Origin: Plasticicumulans lactativorans
GTDB taxonomy: Bacteria > Pseudomonadota > Gammaproteobacteria > Competibacterales > Competibacteraceae
Assembly (NCBI RefSeq): GCF_004341245.1
Contig: NZ_SLWY01000003.1
Span: 186,001 to 250,000 of the forward strand
Reading direction: 5' to 3'
Length of the DNA stretch: 64,000 nt
The notes below the pieces were generated by a model that ran no database searches, was not told the DNA's origin, and worked only from the letters and a program-made list of their open reading frames with translations. A program made the position numbers and the translations under genes. Of the stretch, positions 9,095-22,802 are shown one piece after another (the first letter of the stretch is position 1; every line of letters begins with the position of its first letter).

Positions 9095-9838
9095 ATGAGT
9101 CTGGACAAGCAGGTCGCGCTGGTCACCGGCGCCAGCCGCGGCATCGGCCGCGCCATCGCGCACGAACTCGGCCGCGAGGGCGCGGTCGTCGTCGGCACCG
9201 CCACGTCGGCCGCCGGCGCGGACGCGATCACGCAGGACCTGCTCGCCCAGGGCCTGCGCGGCCAGGGGCTGGTGCTGCAGGTCACCGATGCCGCTTCGGT
9301 CGAGGCCGCGGTGAAGGCGGTCACCGAAGCTTTCGGGGCGCCGACGATCCTCGTCAACAACGCCGGCATCACCCGCGACAACCTGCTGATGCGCATGAAG
9401 GACGAGGAGTGGGAGTCGATCCTCGCCACCAACCTCACGTCGGTGTACCGCCTCAGCAAGGCGGTGATCCGCGGCATGATGAAGGCCAAGTACGGGCGCA
9501 TCATCAACGTCGGCTCGGTGGTCGGCAGCATGGGCAATGCCGGCCAGACCAACTACGCCGCCGCCAAGGCCGGCCTGCTCGGCTTCACCAAGTCGCTCGC
9601 GCGCGAGGTGGGATCGCGCGGCATCACGGTCAACGCGGTCGCGCCGGGCTTCATCGACACCGACATGACGCGTGCGCTGCCCGATGAGCAGCGCGCCGTG
9701 CTGATCGGCGCGGTGCCGCTCGCGCGCCTCGGCTCGCCCGAGGACGTGGCGGCCGCGGTGGCCTTCCTGGCCTCGGAGCGCGCCGGCTACATCACCGGCG
9801 AGACGCTGCATGTCAATGGCGGCATGTACATGGCGTGA
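9095..9838 (+). CDS. fabG: 3-oxoacyl-ACP reductase
   Basis: FabG is the NADPH-dependent reductase of the elongation cycle. The 247-residue short-chain dehydrogenase has the cofactor motif TGASRGIGRAIA near residue 12, NNAGITRDN near 86, and the Ser...YAAAKAG catalytic segment around residues 138-156. It ends GGMYMA, the conserved FabG C-terminus. It is tightly spaced after fabD. Confidence 0.97.
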   Translation: MSLDKQVALVTGASRGIGRAIAHELGREGAVVVGTATSAAGADAITQDLLAQGLRGQGLVLQVTDAASVEAAVKAVTEAFGAPTILVNNAGITRDNLLMRMKDEEWESILATNLTSVYRLSKAVIRGMMKAKYGRIINVGSVVGSMGNAGQTNYAAAKAGLLGFTKSLAREVGSRGITVNAVAPGFIDTDMTRALPDEQRAVLIGAVPLARLGSPEDVAAAVAFLASERAGYITGETLHVNGGMYMA

Positions 9839-9950
9839 GCCCGTCAACGGCTCCGCTCGTGTTGTTTAGCTACTGATTTTCAAGAGCCTTTCCCACCACA
9901 TGGTGGCTGCTTCGAGCTTCTTTGCGGTGGATGGGACACGATGTTTTACC

Positions 9951-9956
9951 TACAAT
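9951..9956 (+). promoter_or_regulatory. Possible -10 element for an internal acpP promoter
   Basis: TACAAT at 9951-9956 lies in the comparatively AT-rich 160-base gap between fabG and acpP, 42 bases before the acpP ATG. No convincing -35 hexamer is present at 16-18 bases upstream. acpP often has its own promoter because the protein is so abundant. The assignment is tentative. Confidence 0.35.
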
Positions 9957-9998
9957 ACCGGCGGCATTTGCCCCCGACCTTTCGTTTGCGAGGACTCC

Positions 9999-10235
9999 AT
10001 GAGCAGCATTGAAGAACGCGTCAAGAAGATCATCATCGAACAGCTTGGCGTGAAGGAAGAACAGGTCACCAACGACGCCTCCTTCGTCGACGACCTGGGT
10101 GCCGACTCGCTGGATACCGTCGAACTCGTGATGGCGCTCGAAGAGGAATTCGAGTGCGAGATTCCCGATGAGGATGCCGAGAAGATCACCACGGTGCAGC
10201 AGGCGATCGACTACGTCAGCGCGCATCTGGGGTGA
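9999..10235 (+). CDS. acpP: Acyl carrier protein
   Basis: This 78-residue acidic protein is near-identical to the standard ACP pattern, starting [10 protein letters not shown]. The phosphopantetheine attachment Ser is Ser37 in [10 protein letters not shown]. The ATG at 9999 follows GCGAGGACTCC. It carries growing acyl chains for FabH/F/G/D encoded beside it and for PlsX. Confidence 0.98.
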   Translation: MSSIEERVKKIIIEQLGVKEEQVTNDASFVDDLGADSLDTVELVMALEEEFECEIPDEDAEKITTVQQAIDYVSAHLG

Positions 10236-10317
10236 GCCGTTTGCGGCCGCGTCCGTAAGCCGCAGTGATGGCGCTGCGGCGCGGTGCCGACCGCAGTCCG
10301 ACAAAGAGGACAACCGT

Positions 10318-11559
10318 TTGGCCAAGAGACGTGTTGTAGTGACGGGGCTGGGCATCGTGTCCCCCGTCGGGAGCAGCGTGCCGGGCGCCTGGGCCAATAT
10401 CCTGGCCGGGAAGAGCGGGATCTCGCCGCTGACGGGCTTCGACACCAGCGCCTTCCCGGTCCGCTTCGGCGGCGCCGTGCGCGACTTCGACCTCGATCGC
10501 TACATCCCGAAGAAAGATGCCAAGAAGATGGACACCTTCATCCATTACGGCATCGGTGCTGCGGTGCAGGCGATCGAGGATGCCGGGCTCGAAATCACCG
10601 AGGCCAACGCCGAGCGCATCGGCGTGGCGATCGGCTCGGGTATCGGCGGCCTCGGCGGCATCGAAGAGGGGCACGAGTCCTACCTGAAAGGCGGCCCGCG
10701 CAAGATCTCGCCGTTCTTCGTGCCGCGCAGCATCATCAACATGATTTCCGGCAACCTGTCGATCCGCTACGGATTGAAGGGGCCGAACATCGCCATCGTC
10801 ACCGCCTGCACCACCGGCACGCACAACATCGGCGAGGCCGCGCGGATGATCGCCTACGGTGATGCCGACGTGATGATCGCCGGCGGCGCCGAGATGGCCA
10901 CCACCCCTACCGGGCTCGGCGGCTTCGCCGCGGCGCGTGCGCTGTCCACGCGCAACGACGCGCCCGAGCAGGCGAGCCGGCCCTGGGACCGCGACCGCGA
11001 CGGCTTCGTGCTCGCCGACGGCGCCGGGGTGATGGTGCTGGAGGAGTACGAGCACGCGCGGGCGCGCGGTGCGCACATCTACGGCGAGTTCGCCGGGTTC
11101 GGCATGAGCGGCGACGCCTACCACATGACGCTGCCGGCCGAGAACGGCGACGGTGCGCGGCGCTGCATGCTGAATGCGCTGCGCGACGCCGGGCTGAACC
11201 CCGGTGACGTCCAGTACATCAACGCCCACGGCACCTCGACGCCGGCGGGCGACGTCGCCGAGAGCGATGCCGTCAAGGCGGCCTTCGGCGATGCCGCGCG
11301 CCGGGTCGCCGTCAGCTCCACCAAGTCGATGACCGGCCACCTGCTCGGTGCCGCCGGCGGCATCGAGGCGATCTTCGCGTTGCTCGCGATCCGCGACCAG
11401 GTGGCGCCGCCGACGATCAACCTCGACAATCCCGGCGAGGGCTGCGATCTCGACTACGTGCCGCACACGGCGCGCGAGATGCCGATCGACGTCGCACTGT
11501 CGAACTCGTTCGGCTTCGGCGGCACCAATGGCACCGTGATCTTCCGTCGGCTGCGCTGA
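10318..11559 (+). CDS. fabF: Beta-ketoacyl-ACP synthase II
   Basis: FabF is the elongation condensing enzyme. The 413-residue protein has the catalytic Cys in TACTTGTHN near residue 163, and His residues in [11 protein letters not shown] and [11 protein letters not shown]. It uses a TTG start at 10318 placed just after an AAAGAGGA ribosome-binding site; the product starts (M)[11 protein letters not shown] as in homologues. A longer in-frame extension upstream overlaps acpP and is rejected. A very large hairpin follows the gene. Confidence 0.95.
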   Translation: MAKRRVVVTGLGIVSPVGSSVPGAWANILAGKSGISPLTGFDTSAFPVRFGGAVRDFDLDRYIPKKDAKKMDTFIHYGIGAAVQAIEDAGLEITEANAERIGVAIGSGIGGLGGIEEGHESYLKGGPRKISPFFVPRSIINMISGNLSIRYGLKGPNIAIVTACTTGTHNIGEAARMIAYGDADVMIAGGAEMATTPTGLGGFAAARALSTRNDAPEQASRPWDRDRDGFVLADGAGVMVLEEYEHARARGAHIYGEFAGFGMSGDAYHMTLPAENGDGARRCMLNALRDAGLNPGDVQYINAHGTSTPAGDVAESDAVKAAFGDAARRVAVSSTKSMTGHLLGAAGGIEAIFALLAIRDQVAPPTINLDNPGEGCDLDYVPHTAREMPIDVALSNSFGFGGTNGTVIFRRLR

Positions 11560-11574
11560 TATCCACCTGCCCGG

Positions 11575-11623
11575 CGTGCTGCGTACCGGTCCGACCCCGA
11601 CGGGTCGGCCGGTACGCAGCACG
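11575..11623 (+). terminator. Large perfect hairpin between fabF and pabB
   Basis: CGTGCTGCGTACCGG (11575-11589) is exactly complementary to CCGGTACGCAGCACG (11609-11623). Inside, CCGACCC (11591-11597) pairs with GGGTCGG (11602-11608) around a CGAC loop. The result is a 22-bp stem with a single bulged T at 11590. No T-run follows. It probably acts as a terminator or mRNA-end stabiliser for the fab transcript. Confidence 0.65.
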
Positions 11624-11690
11624 TTGCCGTGGGATGCCCTGCCGCAGTCCGTCGCGACCCTTCCGCCACCCGGCTGCGAGCGTTTCATCG

Positions 11691-13021
11691 ATGACCCCGC
11701 ATCGCCTCCTCGGCGCGGTGCCCGATCCGCTGGCGCTGCACCGCCTCGACCCCGCGCGTTACCCCTATCTGCTCGAAAGCGCGGCGCGCGGCGGGCCGCT
11801 GGCGCGGCACAGCATCGTCTTCGCCTGTCCCGGCGCGCGCCTCGTCGCCGCGCCCGGTGTCGATTTTCTCGGTGCGCTCGACGCGGCCTGGTCGGCCGAG
11901 CGGTTGCCGGCCGACCCCGCCGCCGCCGCGCTGCCGTTCCGCGGTGGCTGGTTCGTCTATCTCGGCTACGAACTCGCCGCCGAGGTGGAACCGCGCCTGC
12001 ACCTGCCGGCGCCACCCGAGGCGCTGCCGCTGGCGTGCGCCACGCGCATCCCGGCGGCGATCGTCATCGACCACGACGCGCAGTGCGCCTGGGCGGTCGC
12101 CGAGGCCGGCCAGGACGCCCTGCTCGACGTGCTGCAGGCCGACGTCGCACGCGTCACCGCGGCGGTCGCGCCGGGCACGGCGGCGGTGCTCGACGGCGCG
12201 CTGGTCGAGGATGACGCCGCGGCCTACCTCGATGGCGTCGCGCGCATCCTGCGCTACATCGTCGACGGCGACGTGTTCCAGGTGAACCTGTCGCGCGCCT
12301 GGCAGGGGCGCATCGCCGCCGGTGTCGATGCCGGGGAGCTGTACGCACGGCTGCGTGCCGCGAACCCGGCGCCGTTCGCGGGCCTGGCGCATTTCGGCGC
12401 GGCCGCGGTGGTGAGTTCCTCGCCCGAGCGCCTGCTGCGCGTGCGCGGCGGTATCGCCGAGACCCGGCCGATCGCCGGCACGCGCCGCCGCGGTGCCGAT
12501 GCGGCCAGCGACGCCGCCCTCGCGGCGGAACTGCTCGCGCACGTCAAGGAGCGCGCCGAGCACGTGATGCTGATCGATCTGGAGCGCAACGATCTCGGCC
12601 GGGTGTGCCGGCCGGGCACGGTGCGGGTCGACGAACTGATGGTGCTCGAGCGCTACGCGCACGTGCACCACATCGTCTCCAACGTGCGCGGCGAGCTGCG
12701 CGCGGGGATCACGCCCGGGCGTGCGATCCGCGCGGTGTTCCCCGGCGGCACCATCACCGGCTGCCCGAAGGTGCGCTGCATGGAGATCATCGCCGAGCTG
12801 GAGGGGGTGGGCCGCGGGCCCTACACCGGGGCGATGGGCTACCTGAACCGCGACGGCGACCTCGACCTCAACATCCTGATCCGCACGCTGAGCCTCGACG
12901 GCGAGCGGCTGCGGCTGCGCACCGGGGCCGGCATCGTCTATGACTCGGTGCCCGCGCGCGAACTCGACGAAACCCGCGCCAAGGCCCGCGGCGTGCTGCT
13001 CGCGCTGGGGGCGCCCGCGGT

Positions 13022-13025
<4 letters not shown>
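11691..13025 (+). CDS. pabB: Aminodeoxychorismate synthase component I
   Basis: PabB uses chorismate and ammonia to form 4-amino-4-deoxychorismate for folate synthesis. The 444-residue protein shows the chorismate-binding fold signatures ETRPIAGTRRRGAD, DLERNDLGRVC, FPGGTITGCPKVR and GAMGYLNRDGDLDLN. It is related to TrpE, but the direct linkage to pabC supports PabB. The chosen start is MTPHRLLGAVPD. Its stop overlaps the pabC start as ATGA. A glutaminase subunit (pabA) is not in the window. Confidence 0.92.
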
Positions 13026-16537
<3,512 letters not shown>

Positions 16538-16540
16538 AGC

Positions 16541-16900
16541 ATGCTGGAACCGTCCGCGAAGGCGGCCAAGCAGGGCGTGATGTCGGTCGCGATCCGCGAC
16601 AAGAACGCGTTGTTCCAGGCCTTCATGCCCTTCCTGAAGAACGGCGGCCTGTTCATCGCCACCGAGAAGCCCTTCGAGCTCGGCGACGAGGTGTTCCTGC
16701 TGGTCACGCTGATGGACGAGCCGCAGCGCTACCCGGTCACCGGGCGCGTGGTGTGGCTGACGCCGAAGACCTCGATCGGCGCGCGGCCGGCCGGCATCGG
16801 CGTGCAGTTCACCGGCATGGAGAGCGCCACGGTGCTGAAGAAGATCGATACCTACCTGGCCGGCATGCAGCAGTCCGAGCGTCCCACGCACACGCTGTAG
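16541..16900 (+). CDS. pilZ: PilZ-domain protein (type IV pilus assembly type)
   Basis: This 119-residue single-domain PilZ protein has FLKNGGLFIATEKPFELGDEV and VWLTPKTSIGARPAGIGVQF, matching the holB-linked PilZ of pseudomonads and xanthomonads. Members at this locus are needed for type IV pilus assembly through PilB/FimX. The RxxxR motif used to bind c-di-GMP is not evident at the N-terminus, as in the original PilZ, so direct c-di-GMP binding is doubtful. Confidence 0.9.
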   Translation: MLEPSAKAAKQGVMSVAIRDKNALFQAFMPFLKNGGLFIATEKPFELGDEVFLLVTLMDEPQRYPVTGRVVWLTPKTSIGARPAGIGVQFTGMESATVLKKIDTYLAGMQQSERPTHTL

Positions 16901-16953
16901 CGTTGCAGCCGACCCCCAGCACGGCCGCCGCCGGCGGCCCGGAAGTCCGTACC

Positions 16954-17751
16954 ATGCTCGTCGATTCACACTGCCATCTGGATCGCGTCCGCCTCGACGC
17001 GTTCGGCGGCAGCCTCGAAGCCGTGCTCGCCGCGGCCGCGGCTGCCGGCGTCAGCCACTGCCTGTGCGTGGCCATCGACCTCGAACACTGGCCGGCGATG
17101 GTCGAGCAAGTGGCGCCGTTCCCGCAGGTGTCGGTATCGGTGGGTGTGCACCCGAGCGAGCAGGCGGGGCGCGAACCCACCGTCGCCGAACTGGTGGCGC
17201 TGGCCGCGCGGCCGCGCGTGGTCGCGATCGGCGAAACCGGGCTCGACTACCACTACGGCGCCGACTCGGCGGCGCTGCAGCGCGATTGGTTCCGCATCCA
17301 CGTGCGCGCCGCCCGCGAGGCCGGCAAGCCGCTGATCGTGCACACCCGCGAGGCCCGCGAGGACACCCTGCGCATCCTGCGCGAGGAGGGCGCGGCCGAG
17401 GTCGGCGGCGTGCTGCACTGCTTCACCGAAGACTGGGACATGGCGGCGCGCGCGGTGGACCTGAACTTCCACATCTCGTTCTCGGGCATCGTCACCTTCC
17501 GCAACGCGGTGCAGATCCAGGAGGCCGCGCGCCGCCTGCCCGCCGAGCGCCTGCTGGTCGAGACCGACTCGCCCTACCTGGCGCCGGTGCCGCACCGCGG
17601 CAAGTCCAACCACCCGGCCTGGGTGCGCGAGGTCGCGACGTTCGTCGCCAAACTGCGCGAGGAGAGCTTCGAGCAGGTGGCGGCGACGACCACCGCCAAC
17701 TTCTTCCGCCTGTTCCGCGACGCCGTGCCGGTCGCGGGCGCGGTGCTGTGA
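16954..17751 (+). CDS. TatD-family metal-dependent hydrolase (YcfH type)
   Basis: This 265-residue TIM-barrel hydrolase has all expected metal ligands: DSHCHLD at the N-terminus, GETGLDYHY near residue 92, VHTREA near 129, LHCFTE near 155 and ETDSPYLAPVPHRGK near 203. TatD proteins act as 3'-5' exonucleases or deoxyribonucleases; YcfH substrates are not settled. The ATG at 16954 starts directly at the conserved MLVDSHCHL, whereas the open frame extends far upstream through pilZ. It is the last gene of the holB-pilZ-tatD run. Confidence 0.92.
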   Translation: MLVDSHCHLDRVRLDAFGGSLEAVLAAAAAAGVSHCLCVAIDLEHWPAMVEQVAPFPQVSVSVGVHPSEQAGREPTVAELVALAARPRVVAIGETGLDYHYGADSAALQRDWFRIHVRAAREAGKPLIVHTREAREDTLRILREEGAAEVGGVLHCFTEDWDMAARAVDLNFHISFSGIVTFRNAVQIQEAARRLPAERLLVETDSPYLAPVPHRGKSNHPAWVREVATFVAKLREESFEQVAATTTANFFRLFRDAVPVAGAVL

Positions 17752-17803
17752 AACAAGGTGACACCTGCGCTTGTCGGAGCAGCGTCACCGTCACACTAGC
17801 GTC

Positions 17804-18418
17804 ATGAACCGCGAACGCCCGACCGACCTGCTCACCCACATCCGCCGCCGCGTGCTCGAGGTGCCGGACCCCCGCGCCCTGACCGGCGACCACGCCGTCG
17901 CCGGCCTGCCGCCCGCCGCGGGGCCGCTGATGCCGGCCGCGGTGCTGGTGCCGCTGGTGGTGCGCCCCGCCGGGCCGACCGTGCTGCTGACGCAGCGCAC
18001 CGACCACCTCGCGCACCACCCGGGGCAGGTGAGCTTCCCGGGCGGGCGCAGCGAGCGTGCCGACGGCAATGCGATCGAGACGGCGCTGCGCGAGGCCGAG
18101 GAGGAGATCGGGCTCGCGCGCCGGCACGTCGAGGTGGTCGGCTACCTCGACCTCTACCAGACGGTGACCGGCTTCCTGGTGACGCCGGTGGTGGCGTTCA
18201 TCACGCCGCCGTTCGCGCTGGCGCTCGACCCCTTCGAGGTGGCCGAGGCCTTCGAGGTGCCGCTCGACTTCGTGCTCGATCCGCGCAACCACACGCGCGG
18301 CAGCCGGCTGGTCGACGGCCGGGCGCGCCAGTTCTACGTGCTGCCGTTCGAAAACCGCTACATCTGGGGCGCGACCGCGGCGATGCTGGTCAACCTGGCC
18401 CGCAAGCTCGCCGACTGA
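17804..18418 (+). CDS. Nudix hydrolase, CoA pyrophosphatase (NudL/YeaB) type
   Basis: The 204-residue protein contains the Nudix core GGRSERAD...ALREAEEEIGL near residue 80-105 preceded by HHPGQVSFPGG, the UPF0035 signature of CoA pyrophosphatases. Such enzymes hydrolyse CoA to 3',5'-ADP and 4'-phosphopantetheine. The ATG at 17804 gives the family-normal length. It is convergent with hutC; the 46-base gap is a pure polypyrimidine-rich tract (18432-18453). Confidence 0.85.
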   Translation: MNRERPTDLLTHIRRRVLEVPDPRALTGDHAVAGLPPAAGPLMPAAVLVPLVVRPAGPTVLLTQRTDHLAHHPGQVSFPGGRSERADGNAIETALREAEEEIGLARRHVEVVGYLDLYQTVTGFLVTPVVAFITPPFALALDPFEVAEAFEVPLDFVLDPRNHTRGSRLVDGRARQFYVLPFENRYIWGATAAMLVNLARKLAD

Positions 18419-18464
18419 CCGGCGGCGCCCGTCCTCCCTCCCTTCCTTCCCCCCGTCGCGGCGG

Positions 18465-19238
18465 CTAGTACCCGCCGGCGAACTGGTAGCGGCTGCCCGG
18501 ATGCCACAGCGTGGCGATCGAGGCGACCCGGCCCTGCGACAGCGTCTGGCGGTGCAGCACCAGGCACGGCTCCTGCGGCGGAATGTGCAGCATGTCGGCG
18601 ATCTCGCGCGGCGGCAGCAGCGCCTCGATGCGGTAGCGCACGCCCTGCAGCGGGGCGGCGCGCATCAGGTACTCGTTGGCGGTCATGCGGGTGAAGTCGA
18701 GCTGCATGTAGTCGGGGGCCTGCTCCGGGTTGACCCAGCGGTCCTCGACCTGGATCGGCAGGTCGTTCTCGAAGTGCACGATCACCGAATGGAACAGCGC
18801 GGCACCGACGGGCACGCCGAACTGCCCGGCGAGCGGCTCGCGCGCCTTGCCACGCTCCAGACGGTGCAGCTCGCTGCGGTGGGCGTGGCCGCGGGCGCGG
18901 ATCTCCTCGGCGATGCTGCGGATGTCGACCAGCGTCGCCTCGAACTTCTGCTGCGCGACGAAGGTGCCCGAGCCCTGCACGCGGATCAGCACCTGCTCGC
19001 TCGCGAGCTCGCTCAGCGCGCGGTTCACCGTCATCCGTGACACGCCGAAGGTCTTGGCCAGCGCCTGCTCGGCCGGGATCGCGTCGCCTTCCCGCCAGTG
19101 GCCGCTCTGCACCTGGCTCAGGATGTAGTCCTTGATGCGCTGGTACGCGGGCGTTGCCGTGCCCGCGCCGCGACCGCCGTCGGCTGCTGCCGCCGCGCTC
19201 GCGGGCTTGCCGCTGTCGCTCCCGTTGTGCCTGTCCAC
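18465..19238 (-). CDS. hutC: Histidine-utilisation repressor HutC (GntR family)
   Basis: HutC represses hut genes and is induced by urocanate. The protein has a low-complexity N-terminus, then a GntR winged helix (PAYQRIKDYI, EGDAIPAEQALAKTFGVSRMTVNRAL) and a C-terminal UTRA effector domain ending QFAGGY. The frame opens at a GTG at 19259, but the GTG at 19238 has a perfect AGGAGG six bases upstream (plus-strand 19245-19250) and is preferred, giving 257 residues. It is divergent from hutU across a 337-base region holding AT-rich operator-like repeats. Confidence 0.93.
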   Translation of the reverse strand: MDRHNGSDSGKPASAAAAADGGRGAGTATPAYQRIKDYILSQVQSGHWREGDAIPAEQALAKTFGVSRMTVNRALSELASEQVLIRVQGSGTFVAQQKFEATLVDIRSIAEEIRARGHAHRSELHRLERGKAREPLAGQFGVPVGAALFHSVIVHFENDLPIQVEDRWVNPEQAPDYMQLDFTRMTANEYLMRAAPLQGVRYRIEALLPPREIADMLHIPPQEPCLVLHRQTLSQGRVASIATLWHPGSRYQFAGGY

Positions 19239-19311
19239 CTGTGCCCTCCTCGTCGTCACGCACCGTGGGCGCCATTGTGCCCGCGGATGCGGAGCCCGAG
19301 AACCACATTAA

Positions 19312-19358
19312 TGTATAGACAAATATAACTGTTAATTTGTAAGTTGCATAGACAACTT
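19312..19358. promoter_or_regulatory. Probable HutC operators in the hutC-hutU intergenic region
   Basis: Two copies of ATAGACAA (19315-19322 and 19348-19355) lie 33 bp apart, about three helical turns. The first is within TGTATAGACA (19312-19321), a near-palindrome of the GntR/HutC TGTnTAnACA type. The second is the spacer and half-arm of AAGTTG-CATAGA-CAACTT (19341-19358), a perfect 6-6-6 dyad. This is an AT-rich island in a GC-rich genome. Assignment to HutC is by position and family motif. Confidence 0.75.
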
Positions 19359-19372
19359 GGTGCTGATATAAA
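19344..19372 (+). promoter_or_regulatory. Sigma-70 promoter of the hutU operon
   Basis: TTGCAT (19344-19349), 17 bases, TATAAA (19367-19372). The -35 hexamer lies inside the 19341-19358 dyad, so a repressor bound there would block RNA polymerase. The leader to the hutU ATG is about 200 bases and GC-rich, with a CCGTGA/TCACGG hairpin at 19507-19523; no other gene is seen in it. Confidence 0.7.
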
Positions 19373-19575
19373 AGCTCCACAGCCGGAGCGGCCGCGCCGG
19401 ACACCCCTGCGGCGGCCGTACCCACGGGCAGGAGCGGGCCCCTGCGCCGCACGAGCAGCCCTCGTAGCGGCGCCGCCGCGAGTCCGGACCCGGCATGTAG
19501 CGCGGGCCGTGATCCCGTCACGGATCGACCCGACGCCGACCGAACCACCGACCACCGCGAGAGAAGAGAAACCCC

Positions 19576-21282
<1,707 letters not shown>

Positions 21283-21304
21283 TCCATCTCCACCCCGCAC
21301 GACA

Positions 21305-21328
21305 TTGCGCCGGCCGCGGCCGGCGCAA
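21305..21328 (+). repeat. Perfect 24-bp palindrome between hutU and the permease gene
   Basis: TTGCGCCGGCCG/CGGCCGGCGCAA is fully self-complementary. Its right end touches the AAGGAG ribosome-binding site (21327-21332) of the permease gene. It can form an intercistronic RNA hairpin. Confidence 0.7.
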
Positions 21329-21338
21329 GGAGATTCCG

Positions 21339-22739
21339 ATGGCTGTTCTCGAACGACGCACGATCGAGTTCATTCCTCACGCCGAGCGGCATGGCACACC
21401 CTTCGGGCAGTTCACGCTGTGGTTCGGCGCCAACCTGCAGATCACCGCGATCGTCGACGGCGCGCTCGCGGTCGTGTTCGGCGCCGACCCGCTGTGGGCG
21501 ATCATCGGCCTGCTGATCGGCAACGTCGCCGGCGGCATCGTCATGGCCCTGCACTCGGCGCAGGGGCCGGGCATGGGTATCCCGCAGATGATCTCCAGCC
21601 GCGCCCAGTTCGGCGTCTACGGCGCCTGCCTGCCGCTGCTGCTGGTGATCCTGATGTACCTCGGCTTCGCCGCCACCGGCACCGTACTGTCCGGCCAGGC
21701 GATCAACCGGATCATCGGCACCGATGGCAGCGCGCTCGGCATCCTGATCTTCGGCGCGCTGACGATGCTGGTCGCCACCGTCGGCTACCGCCTGATCCAC
21801 ACGCTGGGGCGCCTCTCCAGCGTGGTCGGCTCGATCGGCTTCGCCTATCTCGGCATCCGCCTGTTCAGCAGCTACGACGTGCCGGCCCTGCTCGGCGCCA
21901 AGCCGTTCGAGCTCGGCACGTTCCTGCTCGCGATCGCCCTCGGCGCGGGCTGGCAGCTGACCTTCGGCCCCTACGTCGCCGACTACTCGCGCTACCTGCC
22001 CCAGCACACCAGGGAGCGCAGCACCTTCCTCTACACCTTCTTCGGCAGCGTGATCGGCTCGCAGTGGTCGATGACGATCGGCGCACTGGTCGCCGCGGTG
22101 TCCGGGCCGGCCTTCCTGAAGTCGCAGGTGACCTTCATCGGCGATCTGGCCGGCGGCGGTGCCGTGGCGATCCTCATCTACATGGTGATCGTCACCGGCA
22201 AGCTGGCGGTGAACTGCCTCAATGCCTACGGCGGCTTCATGACCCTGCTGACCACGGTGACGGCGGTCACCCGCGGCTACCGGGTGTCGTCGGCGGCACG
22301 GGCGGCGTTCATCTTCGCCTTCATCGCCGCCTCGGTGCTGATCGCGCTGCTGGCCTCGGCCGACTTCCTGGCCAAGTTCCGCGACTTCGTGCTGCTGCTG
22401 CTGATGGCGTTCACGCCGTGGAGCGCGATCAACCTGGTCGACTACTACCTGATCTCGAAGGAGCGCATCGACATCCCGGCGCTGTACGACCCGAACGGGC
22501 GCTACGGGCGCTGGAACGTGACCGCGCTGAGCTGCTACGCGGCCGGCACCGTGGTGCAGATCCCGTTCCTCGCCCAGCACCTGTACACCGGCCCGCTGAC
22601 CAAGATGCTGGGCGGCGCCGACATCTCCTGGATCATCGGCCTGCTGGTGACCGGGGGCCTGTACTACGCCTGGGGCAGCAGGACCGCGAACGTCCCGGCG
22701 CGGACGATTTATCCGACCGAGGCCCCGGCGGGCGCCTGA
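21339..22739 (+). CDS. NCS1-family (cytosine/purine permease-like) transporter of the hut operon
   Basis: The 466-residue protein has about 12 hydrophobic segments. It resembles nucleobase:cation symporter-1 carriers, including the N-terminal FTLWFGANLQITAI and QGPGMGIPQMISSRAQFG segments of CodB-like members. Its place between hutU and hutH argues that it imports histidine, urocanate or a related imidazole rather than cytosine, but the sequence alone does not settle the substrate. Hairpins lie directly on both sides of the gene. ATG at 21339 follows AAGGAG. Confidence 0.85.
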   Translation: MAVLERRTIEFIPHAERHGTPFGQFTLWFGANLQITAIVDGALAVVFGADPLWAIIGLLIGNVAGGIVMALHSAQGPGMGIPQMISSRAQFGVYGACLPLLLVILMYLGFAATGTVLSGQAINRIIGTDGSALGILIFGALTMLVATVGYRLIHTLGRLSSVVGSIGFAYLGIRLFSSYDVPALLGAKPFELGTFLLAIALGAGWQLTFGPYVADYSRYLPQHTRERSTFLYTFFGSVIGSQWSMTIGALVAAVSGPAFLKSQVTFIGDLAGGGAVAILIYMVIVTGKLAVNCLNAYGGFMTLLTTVTAVTRGYRVSSAARAAFIFAFIAASVLIALLASADFLAKFRDFVLLLLMAFTPWSAINLVDYYLISKERIDIPALYDPNGRYGRWNVTALSCYAAGTVVQIPFLAQHLYTGPLTKMLGGADISWIIGLLVTGGLYYAWGSRTANVPARTIYPTEAPAGA

Positions 22740-22759
22740 GCGGCGACCGCCGGGCCGGA

Positions 22760-22779
22760 CCGGGCGCCGCAGCGCCCGG
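22760..22779 (+). repeat. Hairpin between permease gene and hutH
   Basis: CCGGGCGC (22760-22767) pairs with GCGCCCGG (22772-22779) around CGCA, in the 63-base intercistronic gap. No T-run follows, so it is more likely an mRNA processing or stability element than a terminator. Confidence 0.55.
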
Positions 22780-22802
22780 CACACCACTGGAAGAGAACGA
22801 CC

